Shown in pieces: positions 30,578-41,804 of a stretch of 64,000 bases of DNA (positions are counted from its first letter, which is position 1; every line of letters begins with the position of its first letter). The stretch spans positions 2,046,001-2,110,000 of the forward strand of contig OY730174.1 in assembly GCA_963422465.1 (NCBI GenBank), in the 5' to 3' direction. The notes beneath the pieces were generated by a model, which had not been told where the DNA came from, ran no database searches, and saw only the letters and a list, made by a program, of their open reading frames with translations. This stretch comes from Lichina pygmaea (lineage: Eukaryota > Ascomycota > Lichinomycetes > Lichinales > Lichinaceae). Made by a program: the position numbers and the translations under genes.

Positions 30578-30994
30578 TATTACAATCTCTGGGATAGAAG
30601 CTACTTATTTATAGACAATCAGGCTGCGGGCCAGGCAAGAGGACACCATGGAAGTCAAGTGACCAACCAACAAGAGGTTATGTGACTGTTGAGACAAACA
30701 CAGGTGGCTTGACACAGCATGTATAAAGTATTGAGACAATCTCACCAGTGTTGATGCAGAATGCAGGAAGTATCAAGACAGTCTCACCAGTCTTGACACA
30801 GTGTGCATGAAGCATCAAGACAATCTCACCAGTCTTGACGTAGGGTGCATAACATGGTGGGACTGTCAAGACAATCTCACCTGTCTTGATGTCAAGACTG
30901 TCAAGACAATCTTGATTGTCTTGACAGGCCAGCACTATATAGTCTGGTGATAGTTCTCTTATGGAACAATCATCTTCAACTTATGTTGTGATCC
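30578..30994 (+). repeat. Chr-B 5' LTR, probably of B3, cut by T3
   Basis: Starts TATTACAATCTCTGGG and runs through the type II array and ACTATATAGT to GTGATCC, where LINE T3 starts. Best match in the window is the minus-strand LTR at 10899-11517, suggesting the two are the ends of one element separated by the inversion. Fossil. Confidence 0.75.
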
Positions 30995-31274
30995 CGCTTG
31001 GGGAAAAAACTCTTCCCAGTACCACTACGTTCAAGGACCATCACTTCTGATAATCACCGGACTTTGTCAGAAGTTCTGGAAACCAAGCGAGTATCTGTTG
31101 GGAACCACCAAAACCTTAAGGTGAAAACCCATCACTTTGGGTAACCCAGCTTGTTTGTCAAAAGTTGTGATCTCTGAATCTTCGATCTTCAACTTCAACA
31201 ACCAACAGACTATCTATAACAAGGCAGAGAGTGGCCAGTGGGATTCTGAAAGACTGGGGACAGGCCCCAATTAC

Positions 31275-31590
31275 CTAGGAACACTCAGTCTTGGGGTGTG
31301 GTCCCAGGATTGAGCAAGTACTCCCAGTCAGACAGATAACAGCTTGAACTTCTCTCAAGAGAAACATCTAGCATCAAGGAGATCAGGGCTCCCAGGATAA
31401 GAGAAATGGTTTAGAGCTTGCCTCTAGTGCTGGTAGAGTTGAAAAACTCTAGGAAAGCTCAGGCAGGGGGTGTGGTCTCCAGCTTGAGTTAATACAGCCA
31501 GATTTCCCTAGAGTCTAGTTGGAAAAGACTGCCCAGGAAAGTACAGTCTTGGGGAGTGGTCCCAGGATTGTGCAATTACTGCTAGGAACC
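31275..31590 (+). promoter_or_regulatory. LINE-T 5' UTR repeated monomers
   Basis: Three related units of about 53 bp (31275-31327, 31449-31501, 31533-31585) share AGGAAA/AGGAAC, CAG, GGGGTGTGGTC or GGGGAGTGGTC, CCAG, TGAG/TGTGC and a final TACT/TACA. They are separated by spacers with CTAGAGTCTAGTTGG. Tandem promoter monomers are known in other LINE 5' ends; here that role is inferred. T6 has an 84-bp unit of the same type duplicated. Confidence 0.5.
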
Positions 31591-31634
31591 AGGTGACCCT
31601 TTGTGAACAACCCACTGTGCAGGTTACCTACCCT

Positions 31635-33035
31635 ATGCCTGTCAAAAAGAAGAAACCGGACTCCTCCCAGAACACTACCAGAAAAATAACACCTTCTCCA
31701 ACAATGCCAGCTCCCAGTTCTGCTGGTACTCAGCCTAGTTCTTCTACCCCCTATCCAGCTCTCCAGAATGACTACAACCTACTGGACTCATGGCTCAAGA
31801 CTCAAGCTACCCCAGAATCTGTACTGAAAAGCTGGGAGAATATTAAGAAAAACTCTTGTACTAATGAAGCCCAGTCCACCAAAACCCAGTCTCTCCCCAC
31901 TGGTCTGACCAACAAGATTTTCCAGGAGCTGGAGAATATTAGCAAGCGGCTAGACAAGCAAGAATCCAAGCCATCATATGCCCAGGCTGTTCAGAAACAT
32001 ATCCCAGCTCAAATCCCTCTAGCTCCAAGGATTCTGAAGGAAGTTCTTGTCCACCCTGGTAACCAGACACCTGATATAGCCAACAGGACTCACATCCAGC
32101 TTTTTCAAGCTCTCCAAGACAGGCTCCCCAGTCCCTATAATAAACAAGTCAGAGCAGTGAGAAAACTTCCCTCAGGGGACATTCTTATTAACACTGAAAC
32201 CCAAGAGACTAAGAGTTTTCTGGAGAAAGACTCTGCCTGGATATCAGCTATTTTTACCAAGGAAGCAACTATCCAACCCAAGAGATTCCCAGTGTTGATT
32301 CATGGAGTCAGAACCACAGACATCCAGCCAGAAAACCTGGAAAAAACTCGCCAGACTATCCAGAACAGCAACCCATCCCTGAGCAAGCAAATCACTATTC
32401 TAAGAGCCTACTGGTCAAAGAAGGCTATAGCTCAAAAGAAACCAGTTACTTCACTCCACCTGGATCTGGCCACCCCGGAACAGGCCAATCTTCTAATTGA
32501 GAGTGGAGTAGTGCTGGGCCACAGATTGCATGAGGCAGAGCCTTTTCTGGCTAACACAGTGGTGGCACAATGCTTCAAGTGCTTTGGGTATGGACACCAA
32601 GCTCGCCTGTGCAGGAATCAAGCTGTATGTGGTGCCTGTGGAGGCCAGCATGAAAGAAGAACCTGCCAAATCCCTGAGCAACTGCTAAAGCCAAAATGCA
32701 GCAACTGCAAAGGAGCTCACCCAGCCTGGGCTAGCACATGCCCAGTACGCCAAGAAGCAGTCAAGAAGGCAAGAGAGGCATGGATTTCCCGCCCAGGGAA
32801 GTATGAGATCTCCACTGCTACCACTGTCCCAGTCACACAGTCTCCAGTTACTTTCCCCTTCATACAGACTCTTCCAGGAGGAAAAAGACGGAAAACCACA
32901 GAGCCAACTAGAAGCTCAGAGAGACTCAGAGGAGGGTCTCCAGAAGTGCAAATTCTGTCTACAAGATCAACAAACACAGGGGGAAAGCAGTCAGTCAACC
33001 CCTTCAAGATCTTTGAAGATGAAATGTCTACATGA
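31635..33035 (+). CDS. T3 LINE ORF1 (Gag-like, zinc knuckles), intact
   Basis: 466 codons from ATG at 31635 (MPVKKKKPDSS) to the TGA at 33033-33035. I chose this ATG because T4's ORF1 starts at the equivalent place (MAPKKKKATFS, 463 codons); the frame is open 14 codons further up only from a GTG. Basic amino end, Pro/Ser/Thr/Gln-rich region to about residue 110, a conserved central region, then knuckles CFKCFGYGHQARLC (about residue 312), CGACGGQHERRTC and CSNCKGAHPAWASTC, and a Ser/Thr-rich tail. It should coat LINE RNA in the RNP. The stop overlaps the ORF2 start as ATGA. Confidence 0.9.
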   Translation: MPVKKKKPDSSQNTTRKITPSPTMPAPSSAGTQPSSSTPYPALQNDYNLLDSWLKTQATPESVLKSWENIKKNSCTNEAQSTKTQSLPTGLTNKIFQELENISKRLDKQESKPSYAQAVQKHIPAQIPLAPRILKEVLVHPGNQTPDIANRTHIQLFQALQDRLPSPYNKQVRAVRKLPSGDILINTETQETKSFLEKDSAWISAIFTKEATIQPKRFPVLIHGVRTTDIQPENLEKTRQTIQNSNPSLSKQITILRAYWSKKAIAQKKPVTSLHLDLATPEQANLLIESGVVLGHRLHEAEPFLANTVVAQCFKCFGYGHQARLCRNQAVCGACGGQHERRTCQIPEQLLKPKCSNCKGAHPAWASTCPVRQEAVKKAREAWISRPGKYEISTATTVPVTQSPVTFPFIQTLPGGKRRKTTEPTRSSERLRGGSPEVQILSTRSTNTGGKQSVNPFKIFEDEMST

Positions 33036-36000
33036 AGAATACAAAGTTCACACTTCTTCAATACAATGTGCAGAAAAGCCAATCAGTCCAAGAGCTACTT
33101 CTAGCAACCCCAACTCTTCAAGAAGTAGATATTATTGCACTTCAAGAACCCTGGAAGAATCCTCACCTTCAAACCAGCACCTCAACTGTTTTTTCTTCTT
33201 TTCTTCCTTTATTTTCTCCAGAGATTGGTAGAACTCTTTTTCTTATTAACAAAAACCTGAATCTGTCATCTCTCCACCCTACTTTCTGGAGTAAAGACTT
33301 TGTTTCTCTTGAAATTCATCTGGAAAACACCTCTACTTCTCTGTGGGTGCATAATCTATACTTCACTCCCTCAAGTCAAGAGAACTACCTACAAGCATCA
33401 GAAGCTCTTCTCTGTCTACTCCAAAATGCTTTACAAGCAAAAGGGCAGCATATTCTTCTTACAGACTCAAATCTTCACCACCCTGACTGGTCAAAGAAAA
33501 GAAGACTATATTCTGACACTGCACACAAGTTCCAAACTCTAATGAAAAACTCAAATCTGGAGTTAGCTATTGCACCTTTTACACCCACAAGAGCTAGATC
33601 TCTTTCCCACAAACCCTGTTCACCTATTGATCTTTCCTTTATATCTTCTTCTCTTTCTAACTCTCTAATCTTTTCTAAAATTGCTTTGCAGTTCTTTCAT
33701 GGGTCTGACCACAGACCTGTGCTAACTAGCCTGGACCTGGACTCACCAAGAAAAACCTGGAAGCCAGAAAGGAACTGGAAAACACTGGACACAAACCTGG
33801 CAAAACAAGAGTGTAATAATTTGCAGCTGCCCTTCCACTTTCAAGATAAACATGAAGTGGACGAGTACTTGGAATATCTTAACCACTTTCTCCAAGAAAT
33901 AGCAGACAGATGCACAGAACTCCAGAAGCAATCTAGCCACTCAGTCCCCTGGTGGAACCAAGAGATCCAAACTAAAGTTAAGCAGGAAAGAAGAATAAGA
34001 AGACAAGTGCTCAGAGGACAGGCAAGCCAAGAAGAGCTAGAAGAAGCAACTAAGCTCAAGAAGAAAGCTGTCAGAGAAGGCAAACAGAACACCTTCAGAA
34101 AACAAGTTCATGAGCTAGCCAGTTCCTCAAAATTCTGGAAGCTTGCAAAGTGGGGAAAATCAAAAGCTAACAAGACCCCTGATCTTCCTCTGGTCCCTGA
34201 TCTGGAGACTCAAGAAGGACTAGCCAAAAGCTTTGAGGAGAAGACAAAATCTTTCTCAGCTCAATTCTTCCCAGAAGCACGTGTTCCAGAACCAAGTACA
34301 GAAAGTCACCAGAGTACCCCAGAGATCCAGCTTTCTCAGGAGGTTACCACTGAAGAAGTGGAGCAAATTCTGAACAAGAAGAAACCTTTTACAGCAGGAG
34401 GAAAAGACAAGCTGCCAAATGGATTTCTGAAAGCTCTGGGTCCCAAGTTCTGCCAAGCTATAGCTGTTCTCACATCAACATGCTGGAGACTGGAATACTT
34501 TCCAGAGAAATTCAAGAATGCAAAAACAGTCTGTCTAAGAAAACCTGGCAAGGGAATCTATAACCAAGCTAAAGCCTGGCGCCCTATAGCTCTGCTAAAC
34601 ACAACTGGCAAGCTGATGGAAGCTATTACAGCAGCCAGACTAAGCAAGGTAGCAGAAGAGGCTAAACTCTTGCCAGAAATCCAGATGGGGTTCAGGAAAG
34701 GCAGATCAACTGAATCAGCACTCTTCCTTCTAACTTCCCAAGTGGAAAAAGTCTGGAAAGAAGGCATGGTTGCATCTCTACTTTCTCTGGACATCTCAGG
34801 AGCATATGACAGAGTTCTTCCAGAGATTCTTCAAAAGATTCTGGAGAGAAAAGGAATCCCTCTCTGGCTAACTTCTTGGATCTTCTCTTTCTGTACCAGA
34901 CGTACCACCACCCTAGTTTTTGATGACTCTGAGTCCTCTTCTATTCCTATTCACTGTGGAGTTCCCCAAGGTTCCCCTTTGTCTCCTATTCTTTTTCTAT
35001 TCTATATTTCTGAACTTCATGAGACTGTACATTCTCCTACTACTGGTGTTTCTGCTCTGGGATTTGCAGATGATACAAATCTGCTTGCATTTGGACACTC
35101 TCTTAAAAGCAACCTTCTGAAGTTGAAGAATACACATCTTAAATGTCTATCTTGGGCTGCAAGACATGGAATAGTCTTCTCTCCTGAGAAATATGAAATA
35201 CTTCATTTTTCCAGAAGAAGATCAGACAATCTGCAGCTCAAGCTTAGACTTGGGAATGTGATTCTAAAACCAAAAGAAGAAGTGCGAGTATTGGGAGTGT
35301 ACCTGGATGCCAAACTCCACTGGCACAAACACCAGAGGATTATTCTTCAAAAAGTACAAAAAGCACTATCTTCTCTTTCTAGAATCTCTTACTCCACCTG
35401 GGGCTTTCCAGTTCTCACAGCACACCTTGTGTACACTGCAATACTCAGATCTGTACTGAGCTATGCAGTGGGAATTTGGTTCAACCCACTCAGAAAATCC
35501 TCTAATATTTCCTCTCTTATCATATTCCAAAATAAATGTCTGAGACTTATTGGGGGTGCTTTCAAAGCCACTCCTTCTTTTCTATTAGAGAGTGAGCTTT
35601 TTCTTTTACCTCTAGATCTCTATTTTAAATTTCACACAGCTTGTTTTCTATCTTCTATCCAAACCTCCTCTCTGAAAGACTTTCTTGACAGTACCTTTTC
35701 TACTATTTCTTTCTATACTTCTTCACTGAGGAAACCTTTAAAGAAATCCTCAACTATCTCTCCTAATTGGAAGTTCACTTGGTTAAGTCAAATAACTACT
35801 AACCAGGCTAGTTCAAAGAAAGAACTACAAATACTCTTTACTAAAGAGTGGGAAAACCAATAGGAGGAGAAGAAAAGAAAAAGCTATACTGGATGGCAGG
35901 TGTTTTGCCAAAAACCTCACTACAACAACCTAAAGCTCTACAAAGAGCTACAGAAAGCTGAGGCAAGTCTACTACTGTAAACCAGAACTGGGAGAATTGG

Positions 36001-36274
36001 TCTAGCAAGTTTTCTTTTCAGAGCTGGAGTCCCTGACTTTCCTACCCCCCTATGCATGTGTGGTCAAGCAGAAGAGACAGTAAAGCATATCACCTCTTCA
36101 TGCTCTCTCTACTCAAGTCAAAGACAACATGCTCTCTTTAACCCCCAAGATTTCACTACTATTATTTCAAACCCAGAGCTTCTACAGAAGTTTCTGTACT
36201 GGTTTATGTCTTTGAAAAGACTAAACCAATTTAATCTGGCTTTCAAACTTCACTATTCACACTCCAACATCTAG
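33032..36274 (+). pseudogene. T3 LINE ORF2: endonuclease-RT, two nonsense codons
   Basis: Starts at the ATG at 33032 overlapping the ORF1 stop. AP-type endonuclease (QYNVQKSQSVQELL, IIALQEPWKNP, DSNLHHPDW near residue 144, IDLSF near 199, GSDHRPV near 224); reverse transcriptase (WRPIALLNTTGK near 515, LDISGAYDRVL near 585, GVPQGSPLSP near 643, FADDTN near 677); zinc motif CMCGQAEETVKHITSSC near 1008. Full frame about 1080 codons. Two in-frame stops, TAG at 35861 (TGG in T1) and TAA at 35978 (CAA in T1), both transitions, remove the C-terminal zinc region. No RNase H domain is recognisable, although many Tad1-clade elements have one. Confidence 0.9.
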
Positions 36275-37068
36275 AAGCTTTTCCTACCAGACACTACAAG
36301 ATTTCCTTTTGCTACACTTTCTAGTCACCTCCCTGTCTTCAGTTTTTATTCCTTTAAAGGTTTTCTGAAGAAGTTCACTATTAGCTGGAAGATCTGCATG
36401 GCTGTAAAGCTACAAACAGTGTAAGAATCAAATCAAAAAATGACAAACACACACGATGATGAGGCACTACCTTCAAGAGACCTCAGAAAAGATGTAACAC
36501 CAAATGGACAAGAAATTGAAAATAGCACCTCAGCTAAAGAAGGAGGATAAAGTCTACCTTCTCACAAGAAATTGGAAAGTCAAGAAACCAAGAACAAAGA
36601 AACTGGACTATGTCAAGGTCAGACTATTTTCAATCAAAGAAAGAACTGGACTAGTCAATGTCAGACTGCGACTGCCAAGAGATGTTCAGGTACACCCAAA
36701 CTTTCACATCTCAATGATCGAATTAGCTGACCAGAGCACACTCTTGCAGGAAACATTTCATTACTAACCAGAGGAAGAACAGGAATTCAAGGTTGAACAG
36801 ATCTTGAAGAAAAAAGGTCAGCAATACCTTGTCAAGTGGAAAAACTACCCAGACTTGGAAAATACCTGGGAACCACTCAAGAACCTCACAAACTGCCAGC
36901 TCCTTCTGCAGCAGTTCCAGCAGGAGTAGGACTGAACAGCTTGGCCTGCAGTGCGGACATGTCAATGACTGTCACCGACAAGTCTTCACTATCCACCTCT
37001 ATCTCAGCAACAAGGCACTGGAGCTTCTTCTTCGCTTGACTCTCAGCATCTTTGAGAACCTTTCGCTT

Positions 37069-37308
37069 TCAGGATACACAAGCCTGCAGCTTGGCAAGCT
37101 GCTTAACAAGAGTATCCTGCTTGGCCTTGTCAACAGCCAAATCCTCACGAAGGTTATCCCAGGTCATGTTTAGTGACTCCCAAGAAAGTGACACACAGGA
37201 CTTCCCACAACAAGTGCACTCAGCACACTTCAACTTATCATTGTTGTCAGACATTTGGAAGCAGAGCTTGTGGTTCAAAACACAGAAGTCACACAGAGCA
37301 AGCAACAC
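37069..37308 (-). CDS. Antisense ORF of B5
   Basis: 79-codon minus-strand frame: CDFCVLNHKLCF (C-x2-C-x3-H-x2-C), KCAECTCCGKSC, VSLSWESLNMTWDNLREDL and tail VKQLAKLQACVS. Nearly identical in architecture to the B4 frame at 19344-19583; differences between copies spare the Cys and His positions. Confidence 0.65.
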   Translation of the reverse strand: MLLALCDFCVLNHKLCFQMSDNNDKLKCAECTCCGKSCVSLSWESLNMTWDNLREDLAVDKAKQDTLVKQLAKLQACVS

Positions 37309-37421
37309 AAAGTTATGATCACAGATCTGGGCTGCCAGTTGTCTTCAGTAAGCAGAGGCATGTGATTTCGCAGACATACTCAAGAATTCATCAGGACAAT
37401 GAATAAAGGAGAGAAGGGTAG

Positions 37422-38074
37422 TGTTACAACCCCTGGGACAGAAGCCACTTATTTATAGGCAATCAGGCCACAGGCCAGGCACAAGGACACCATGGAAGTC
37501 AAGTGACCAACCAACAAGGGGTCACGTGACTGTTGAGACACACAGGCAGCTTGACGCAGTATGTATGAAGCATCAAGACAATCTCACCAGTCTTGATGCA
37601 GGATGCAGGAAGCATCAAGACAGCCTCACCAGTCTTGATGCAGTATGCATGAAGCATCAAGACAGTCTCACCTGTCTTGACACAGGATGTATAACATGGT
37701 GGGACTGTCAAGACAATCTCACCTGTCTTGACACAGGGTGTATAACATGGTGGGACTGTCAAGACAATCTCACCTGTCTTGACATCAAGACTGTCAAGAC
37801 AATCTTGATTGTCTTGACCAGCCAGCACTATATAGTCTGGTGATAGTTCCCTTATGGAACAATCGTCTTCAACTCATGTTGTGATCCAGACAACTAGATC
37901 TACTTCAATACAATCCTTTTGTACGAAGCTGTTGATCAGGTGTCACCACCACTACCACGTTCCACCAAACCCCTTCACACTTCTTGACACTCCTCTCCTG
38001 CGAGAACCAACCCACCTTCCACCTCTCGCCCTAATCCTATACTCAGATAGGACAGTACAGTACAGACTGCAACA
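37422..38074 (+). repeat. B5 3' LTR (type II U3, extra unit)
   Basis: 653 bp, TGTTACAACCCCTGGGAC...CTGCAACA. Contains two copies of the ATAACATGGTGGGACTGTC unit where most Chr-B LTRs have one. Followed by CAGTA (38075-38079). Confidence 0.9.
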
Positions 38075-38580
38075 CAGTACAACATCTGCAAGAAGAAGAA
38101 CAGCACAATAGCACTGCTGCTCTGGGAACCCACCAGCAAGGAGCTGGATGTTGTCGCAGTACAAGAGCTCTCGCAGAACCCTCACAGGCAAACCTTGTAC
38201 AACCTATCAGAGAGCTGTTTTTATCTAGCTTTCACCCCTACAGAGTATACCCATGTCTGCTTCTACATCAATAAGGCTATACACCCAGACAGCTGGGAGA
38301 TTGATAGTGCAGGAAATCCCAACATCATGACACTTGTGATCTGAACTATGTGTGGAAGTCAGCCAGCCCTGATCCACATCCACAACATCTATGGCCTCTC
38401 ACCACAGCACCAAACCACTCTGGAGACACCAGTCATCAACAAGTTGACAGCAAGACTCCGGGCAGCCCCCAGTGTCCACTATGTTGTAGCTGAAAACTTT
38501 AATCTACACTATCCAAGCTGGGGAGACCAGTAGTGCCTCACACAACACACAGCAGCAGACAGCCTACTTGACACAGCCAC
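38075..38580 (+). pseudogene. O1 LINE: ORF2 endonuclease, part 1
   Basis: Plus-strand frame reading QYNICKKKNS, LLLWEPTSKELDVVAVQEL, FTPTEYTHVCFYINKAI, IHIHNIYGLSP and HYVVAENFNLHYPSWGDQ: the AP-endonuclease pattern of fungal Tad1-type LINEs (compare the usual LQYNV, DILAIQEPW, GDFNLHHP). Two in-frame stops are visible (TGA at 38342, TAG at 38531). Continues to ACAGCCAC at 38580, where C1 is inserted. Continues the piece at 28777-29670. Confidence 0.8.
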
Positions 38581-38847
38581 TATGACAAGGCAATAGCAGA
38601 GCAGAACTCGAGCCTAACTGATTCAGTAACCTTGACCTGACTTGGCTTGAGACTTGAGACTTGGATTGATGTACAAGACAAAAGACAAGGAAGGAAAGAA
38701 GAAAAGAAGAAGAGAAGAAGCTAGGAGAGCAGGAGAAGTTCTTATAGGCAGGGGATACAGTGGAGCAAACAGGCAACAGTGCAGATAGAACTTCCTGGCA
38801 AGGTGTGTGACTTGTGCCAGATATGCAACTGGGCCAGAACTGTGACA
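38581..38847 (-). repeat. C1 3' LTR
   Basis: 267 bp, TGTCACAGTTCTGGCC...CCTTGTCATA on the minus strand, with CTATAAGAAC as TATA candidate and a pyrimidine-rich stretch of CTTCTTCT type after it (minus strand). Confidence 0.9.
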
Positions 38848-39600
38848 TTACCCCCCTCCTTCACATGGCAAACTTCTGTGAGCCTCAGGCTGCTTGTGGG
38901 TGTAGTTCTGTGGCTGTGGTTTCCTTGGGTATTTCTCATGGAAGTTGTAGATAGTGTTTTTGGCATTGTCAAGATGCTCAATAGACTTTTCAGTGGCATC
39001 TTCAATTGGCTATCCAGACTATTTGACTAGGTACTTGAACTTCTGTCAAGACATTGCTGGCTTGGAGTCAAGGATTTCTTCAACCTGGAACTCTTCATCT
39101 GTGTCTTAACCAATGACAGGGCCAGGATGTTCATTTAATTGGCCAGGGATAGGATTAGCAGGTGCCAGACGTAGAAGGGAAACATGAAAGACAGGGTGGA
39201 TCTTGAGAGTGTGTGGAAGCTCCAGATGGCAAGCATGGTTTCTGACTATCTTCAACACCTTGAATAGTCCAATCCACTTGTTGTCAAGCTTTTTGCATGG
39301 GTGGTGTGTCCTGATGTTCTTGGTATTCAGCTAAACAAAGTCTCCAGTTTGATAGGACAGTGACAGGACTTGATGCAAATTAGCAGTGTGAGCTTGAGCT
39401 TCCTGGGATAGTCAGAGTTCAGCTTGCAACTGTTCCAGAATCTGTGTTATTTCTCCAGAGATTTCTATAGCATCTTGGTTGCAGGCTTCACTTGTGGGTG
39501 TGATGCTGAGCTGTGGATGGAACTCTTTGTTAGCAAAGAATAGTGATATGCCAGAGGAATCAGACTGGGAGTTGTTCTGTGTGAACTCTGCCAGAGGAAG

Positions 39601-41804
39601 CTATTGGACCCAGTCATCTTGGAGATAGTTGACATAGGATCTCAGGTAGTGTTCAAGCTCCTGATTCTCTTGTTCTGTCTGACTATCTGTCTCTGGGTGG
39701 TGTACTGAGGATAGTTGTAGCATGACATCAAGATGGGCACAGAGTACTTTCCAGAATAAGCTGACAAACTGACCTCCTCTGTCTGAGACAATACTCCTGG
39801 GCAAGCTATAGATACAGACAACAAACTGGATGAACATCCAGACAAGATGCAAGGTTGTTATCTCAGCACATGGCACAAAGTGGTGTTCTTTGGTGAGACA
39901 ATCAGTGATAACCCAGATGTGCTTAGCACCAGGGAAGCAGGCATCTCTTGACTTGGGCAAGTCAGTAATGAAATCCATAGCCAGATCCTGCCAACATTGC
40001 TGAGGCACAGGAAGAGACAGCAGCTCTTCTTGGCAATCACAGGCAGGCTTTGCTCAAGAGCAGACATGATAATTCCTGATGTACTGCTGTATGATATTCA
40101 CTATCTTTGGCTAATAGTACTAACAAGCAGAAGATTGTGGGTCTTAGTAATCCTAGTGTGGCCAGCTATTGCTTGGTCATGGACTTCTTGGAACAGGTGT
40201 AGGTGTAGCTTATTGTTCTCAGGGATCCAGAGTCAATTCTTGTAGAAGAGATAGTCATTTTCCAAGCTGCAGTCTGAGAGAGACACTTCTTGTCTGTGCC
40301 TGACACTATCCCTTAGCATCTGTGACACTGTTACCACTGGATCACCTTCAGCAAGGTTGTTATAGGTAGCTTGGATAATGTCTGAAAGAGGTGTAGCATC
40401 AGGTTCAGTGTTAACTGGTACAGTTTCTGAATGTCTCAGGATCTGGATGGGCTTGACTTGAACCTCTGAATATGTAAGATTCTTGGGCTTGAGGATGACT
40501 TACTCCATGAAGTCTTGACAGAGATCACTGTCTGACAGGAGGTCTTGGGAACATCAAGTGAGAGTGTCAGCCTTGCACTGACTGCCTGGACAGTAGCTGA
40601 TCTTGAAATTAAAGTGTGACAAGAACTTGCTCCAACAAGCTTGACAGCAGGAAAGGTGCTTTGACAACATGAAGTACTCCAAGTTCTTGTGATCAGAGAT
40701 CACCTTGACAGGTTCTGGAGATCCTTCAAGCTCTGCTTGCCATTCTTCAAAGACACAGACAATTGCCAGCAACTCTTTGTTGTAGATCTTGTAGTTGCAT
40801 TCTGCTGGCAGGTGGTGGTGTGACAAGAAGGCAACAGGGTGTAGAACTTCTTCATGGTCTGGCTGTGACAGGACAGCACCAGAGATGTAGTCAGAAGTGT
40901 CAGTCTCAACAACACACTCCTTCTCTGGATCAAAGTGCTGCAGGATGGGTGCAGTGCTGAACATCTTCTTGATACTTTCAAACAAGTGCTGCTCTGGGGT
41001 TTCCCACTTGAAGGCAACATTCTTCTTAATCAGAGCTGTGAGTAGAGATGTAAGCTTGGCAAAGTCTTTGATGAACCAGTGGTAGAAGTTTGCAAAGGCA
41101 ATAAAGCTCTGCACTTCCTTGACACTGGCAGGAGGATTCTACTCCTTGATAGTGTTGGTCTTGGCTGGGTCCATGCTCACAGATCTGGGTCAGCCATCTT
41201 CAGTGACAGACTGAATAATAAGGCCAAGGTACTTGACTTGATACACTTCAAAGTTGTACTTGGAGATGTCAACTTGCAGGCTTGCATCTTGTAGTCGACT
41301 GAGAACAAGCTTGACATACTTCTGGTGTTCCTTGAGTGTCTGACTGTAGATAAGGATATCATCCACATAGGCAGTGCCAAAGACATCAAGGATGTCAGGT
41401 CCCAAAATATCATTGATGTAGTTCTGGAATGTGCTTGGAGTATTGGCAAGACCAAAGGGTATAACAAGGTATTTGTAGAGGTCTGAGTGTGTGTGGAACA
41501 CAGTCTTCCATTCTTCACCTTCCTTCATCTGGATACAGTTGAAGACACCAACAATATCAAGCTTGGTGTACCACACAGCTTTGCAAAGCTGGTCTAACAT
41601 CTCCCAGATCAGTGGTAGGGGGTAACAGTTCTTGATGGTGATAGTGTTGAGTGCTCTGTAGTCTACACAGAAATGCAATCCACCTTCTGGCTTCTTGACA
41701 AAAAGGACTGGTGCAGCAGCAGGTGATGAAGATACTTGAATAAAGCTCTTGTTCAGGTTCTCTGTCAGGTACTTCTTGAGAACTTCAAGTTCTTCTCTGC
41801 TCAT
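39601..41804 (-). pseudogene. C1 pol: RT, RNase H and integrase core
   Basis: RT at 41804-41190 (LHFCVDYRALNTITIKN, YVDDILIYSQTLKEH), RNase H at 41114-40554 (VVETDTSDYISGAVLSQP, ISDHKNLEYFM), integrase core at 40008-39601 (MDFITDLPKSRD, ETDSQTEQENQELEHYL). A degenerate chromodomain lies about 39110-38980. Long open stretches remain but the region is broken in several places. Confidence 0.85.

Larger units (their letters stand above)
30995..36440 (+). mobile_element. T3: full-length Tad1-like LINE
   Basis: The most complete LINE-T copy: 5' UTR (30995-31634), ORF1, ORF2 in stop-start overlap, 3' UTR and tail AATCAAATCAAAAAA. Its 5' end lines up with the 5' end of T4 (AAAAACTCTTCCCAG near both), so it looks complete at 5'. 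Left flank is a Chr-B LTR (B3) and right flank is Chr-B pol (B5); no target duplication is seen, so the copy is involved in a rearrangement. ORF1 is intact and ORF2 has two nonsense changes. Confidence 0.9.
36441..38074 (+). mobile_element. B5, 3' end: integrase tail, chromodomain, antisense ORF, LTR
   Basis: Plus-strand Chr-B fossil beginning in the integrase C-terminal region (36504-36767, QLKKEDKVYLLTRNW), then chromodomain (about 36790-36930, [17 protein letters not shown]), antisense ORF, purine tract (AAAGGAGAGAAGGG) and 3' LTR. It is followed by CAGTA and O1. Pairs with 27980-28776. Few breaks in this part. Confidence 0.85.

Noticed and set aside
31593-31634. Longer T3 ORF1 starting with GTG at 31593
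   Set aside because: T4's ORF1 starts with ATG at the position equivalent to 31635 and gives nearly the same length (463 against 466 codons); the upstream 14 codons are 5' UTR that happens to be open.
24969-36440. Misassembly as the sole explanation for mismatched flanks of T1, T3 and T4
   Set aside because: Cannot be excluded, but the inverted CAGTA duplication and the split O1 frame are specific sequence facts that a random join between repeats would be unlikely to produce; kept as an alternative to test with long reads.
37499-37828. Repetitive ORFs reading KTGEIVLMLHA-type repeats within LTRs, as a repeat protein
   Set aside because: They are translations of the type II U3 array (42-bp unit, a multiple of three) and appear in all such LTRs on one strand; no start context or partner gene supports coding.
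38640-38760. Purine-rich stretch GAAGAAAAGAAGAAGAG as a separate satellite
   Set aside because: It is a constant part of the Chr-C LTR, present in both C1 LTRs and in C2.
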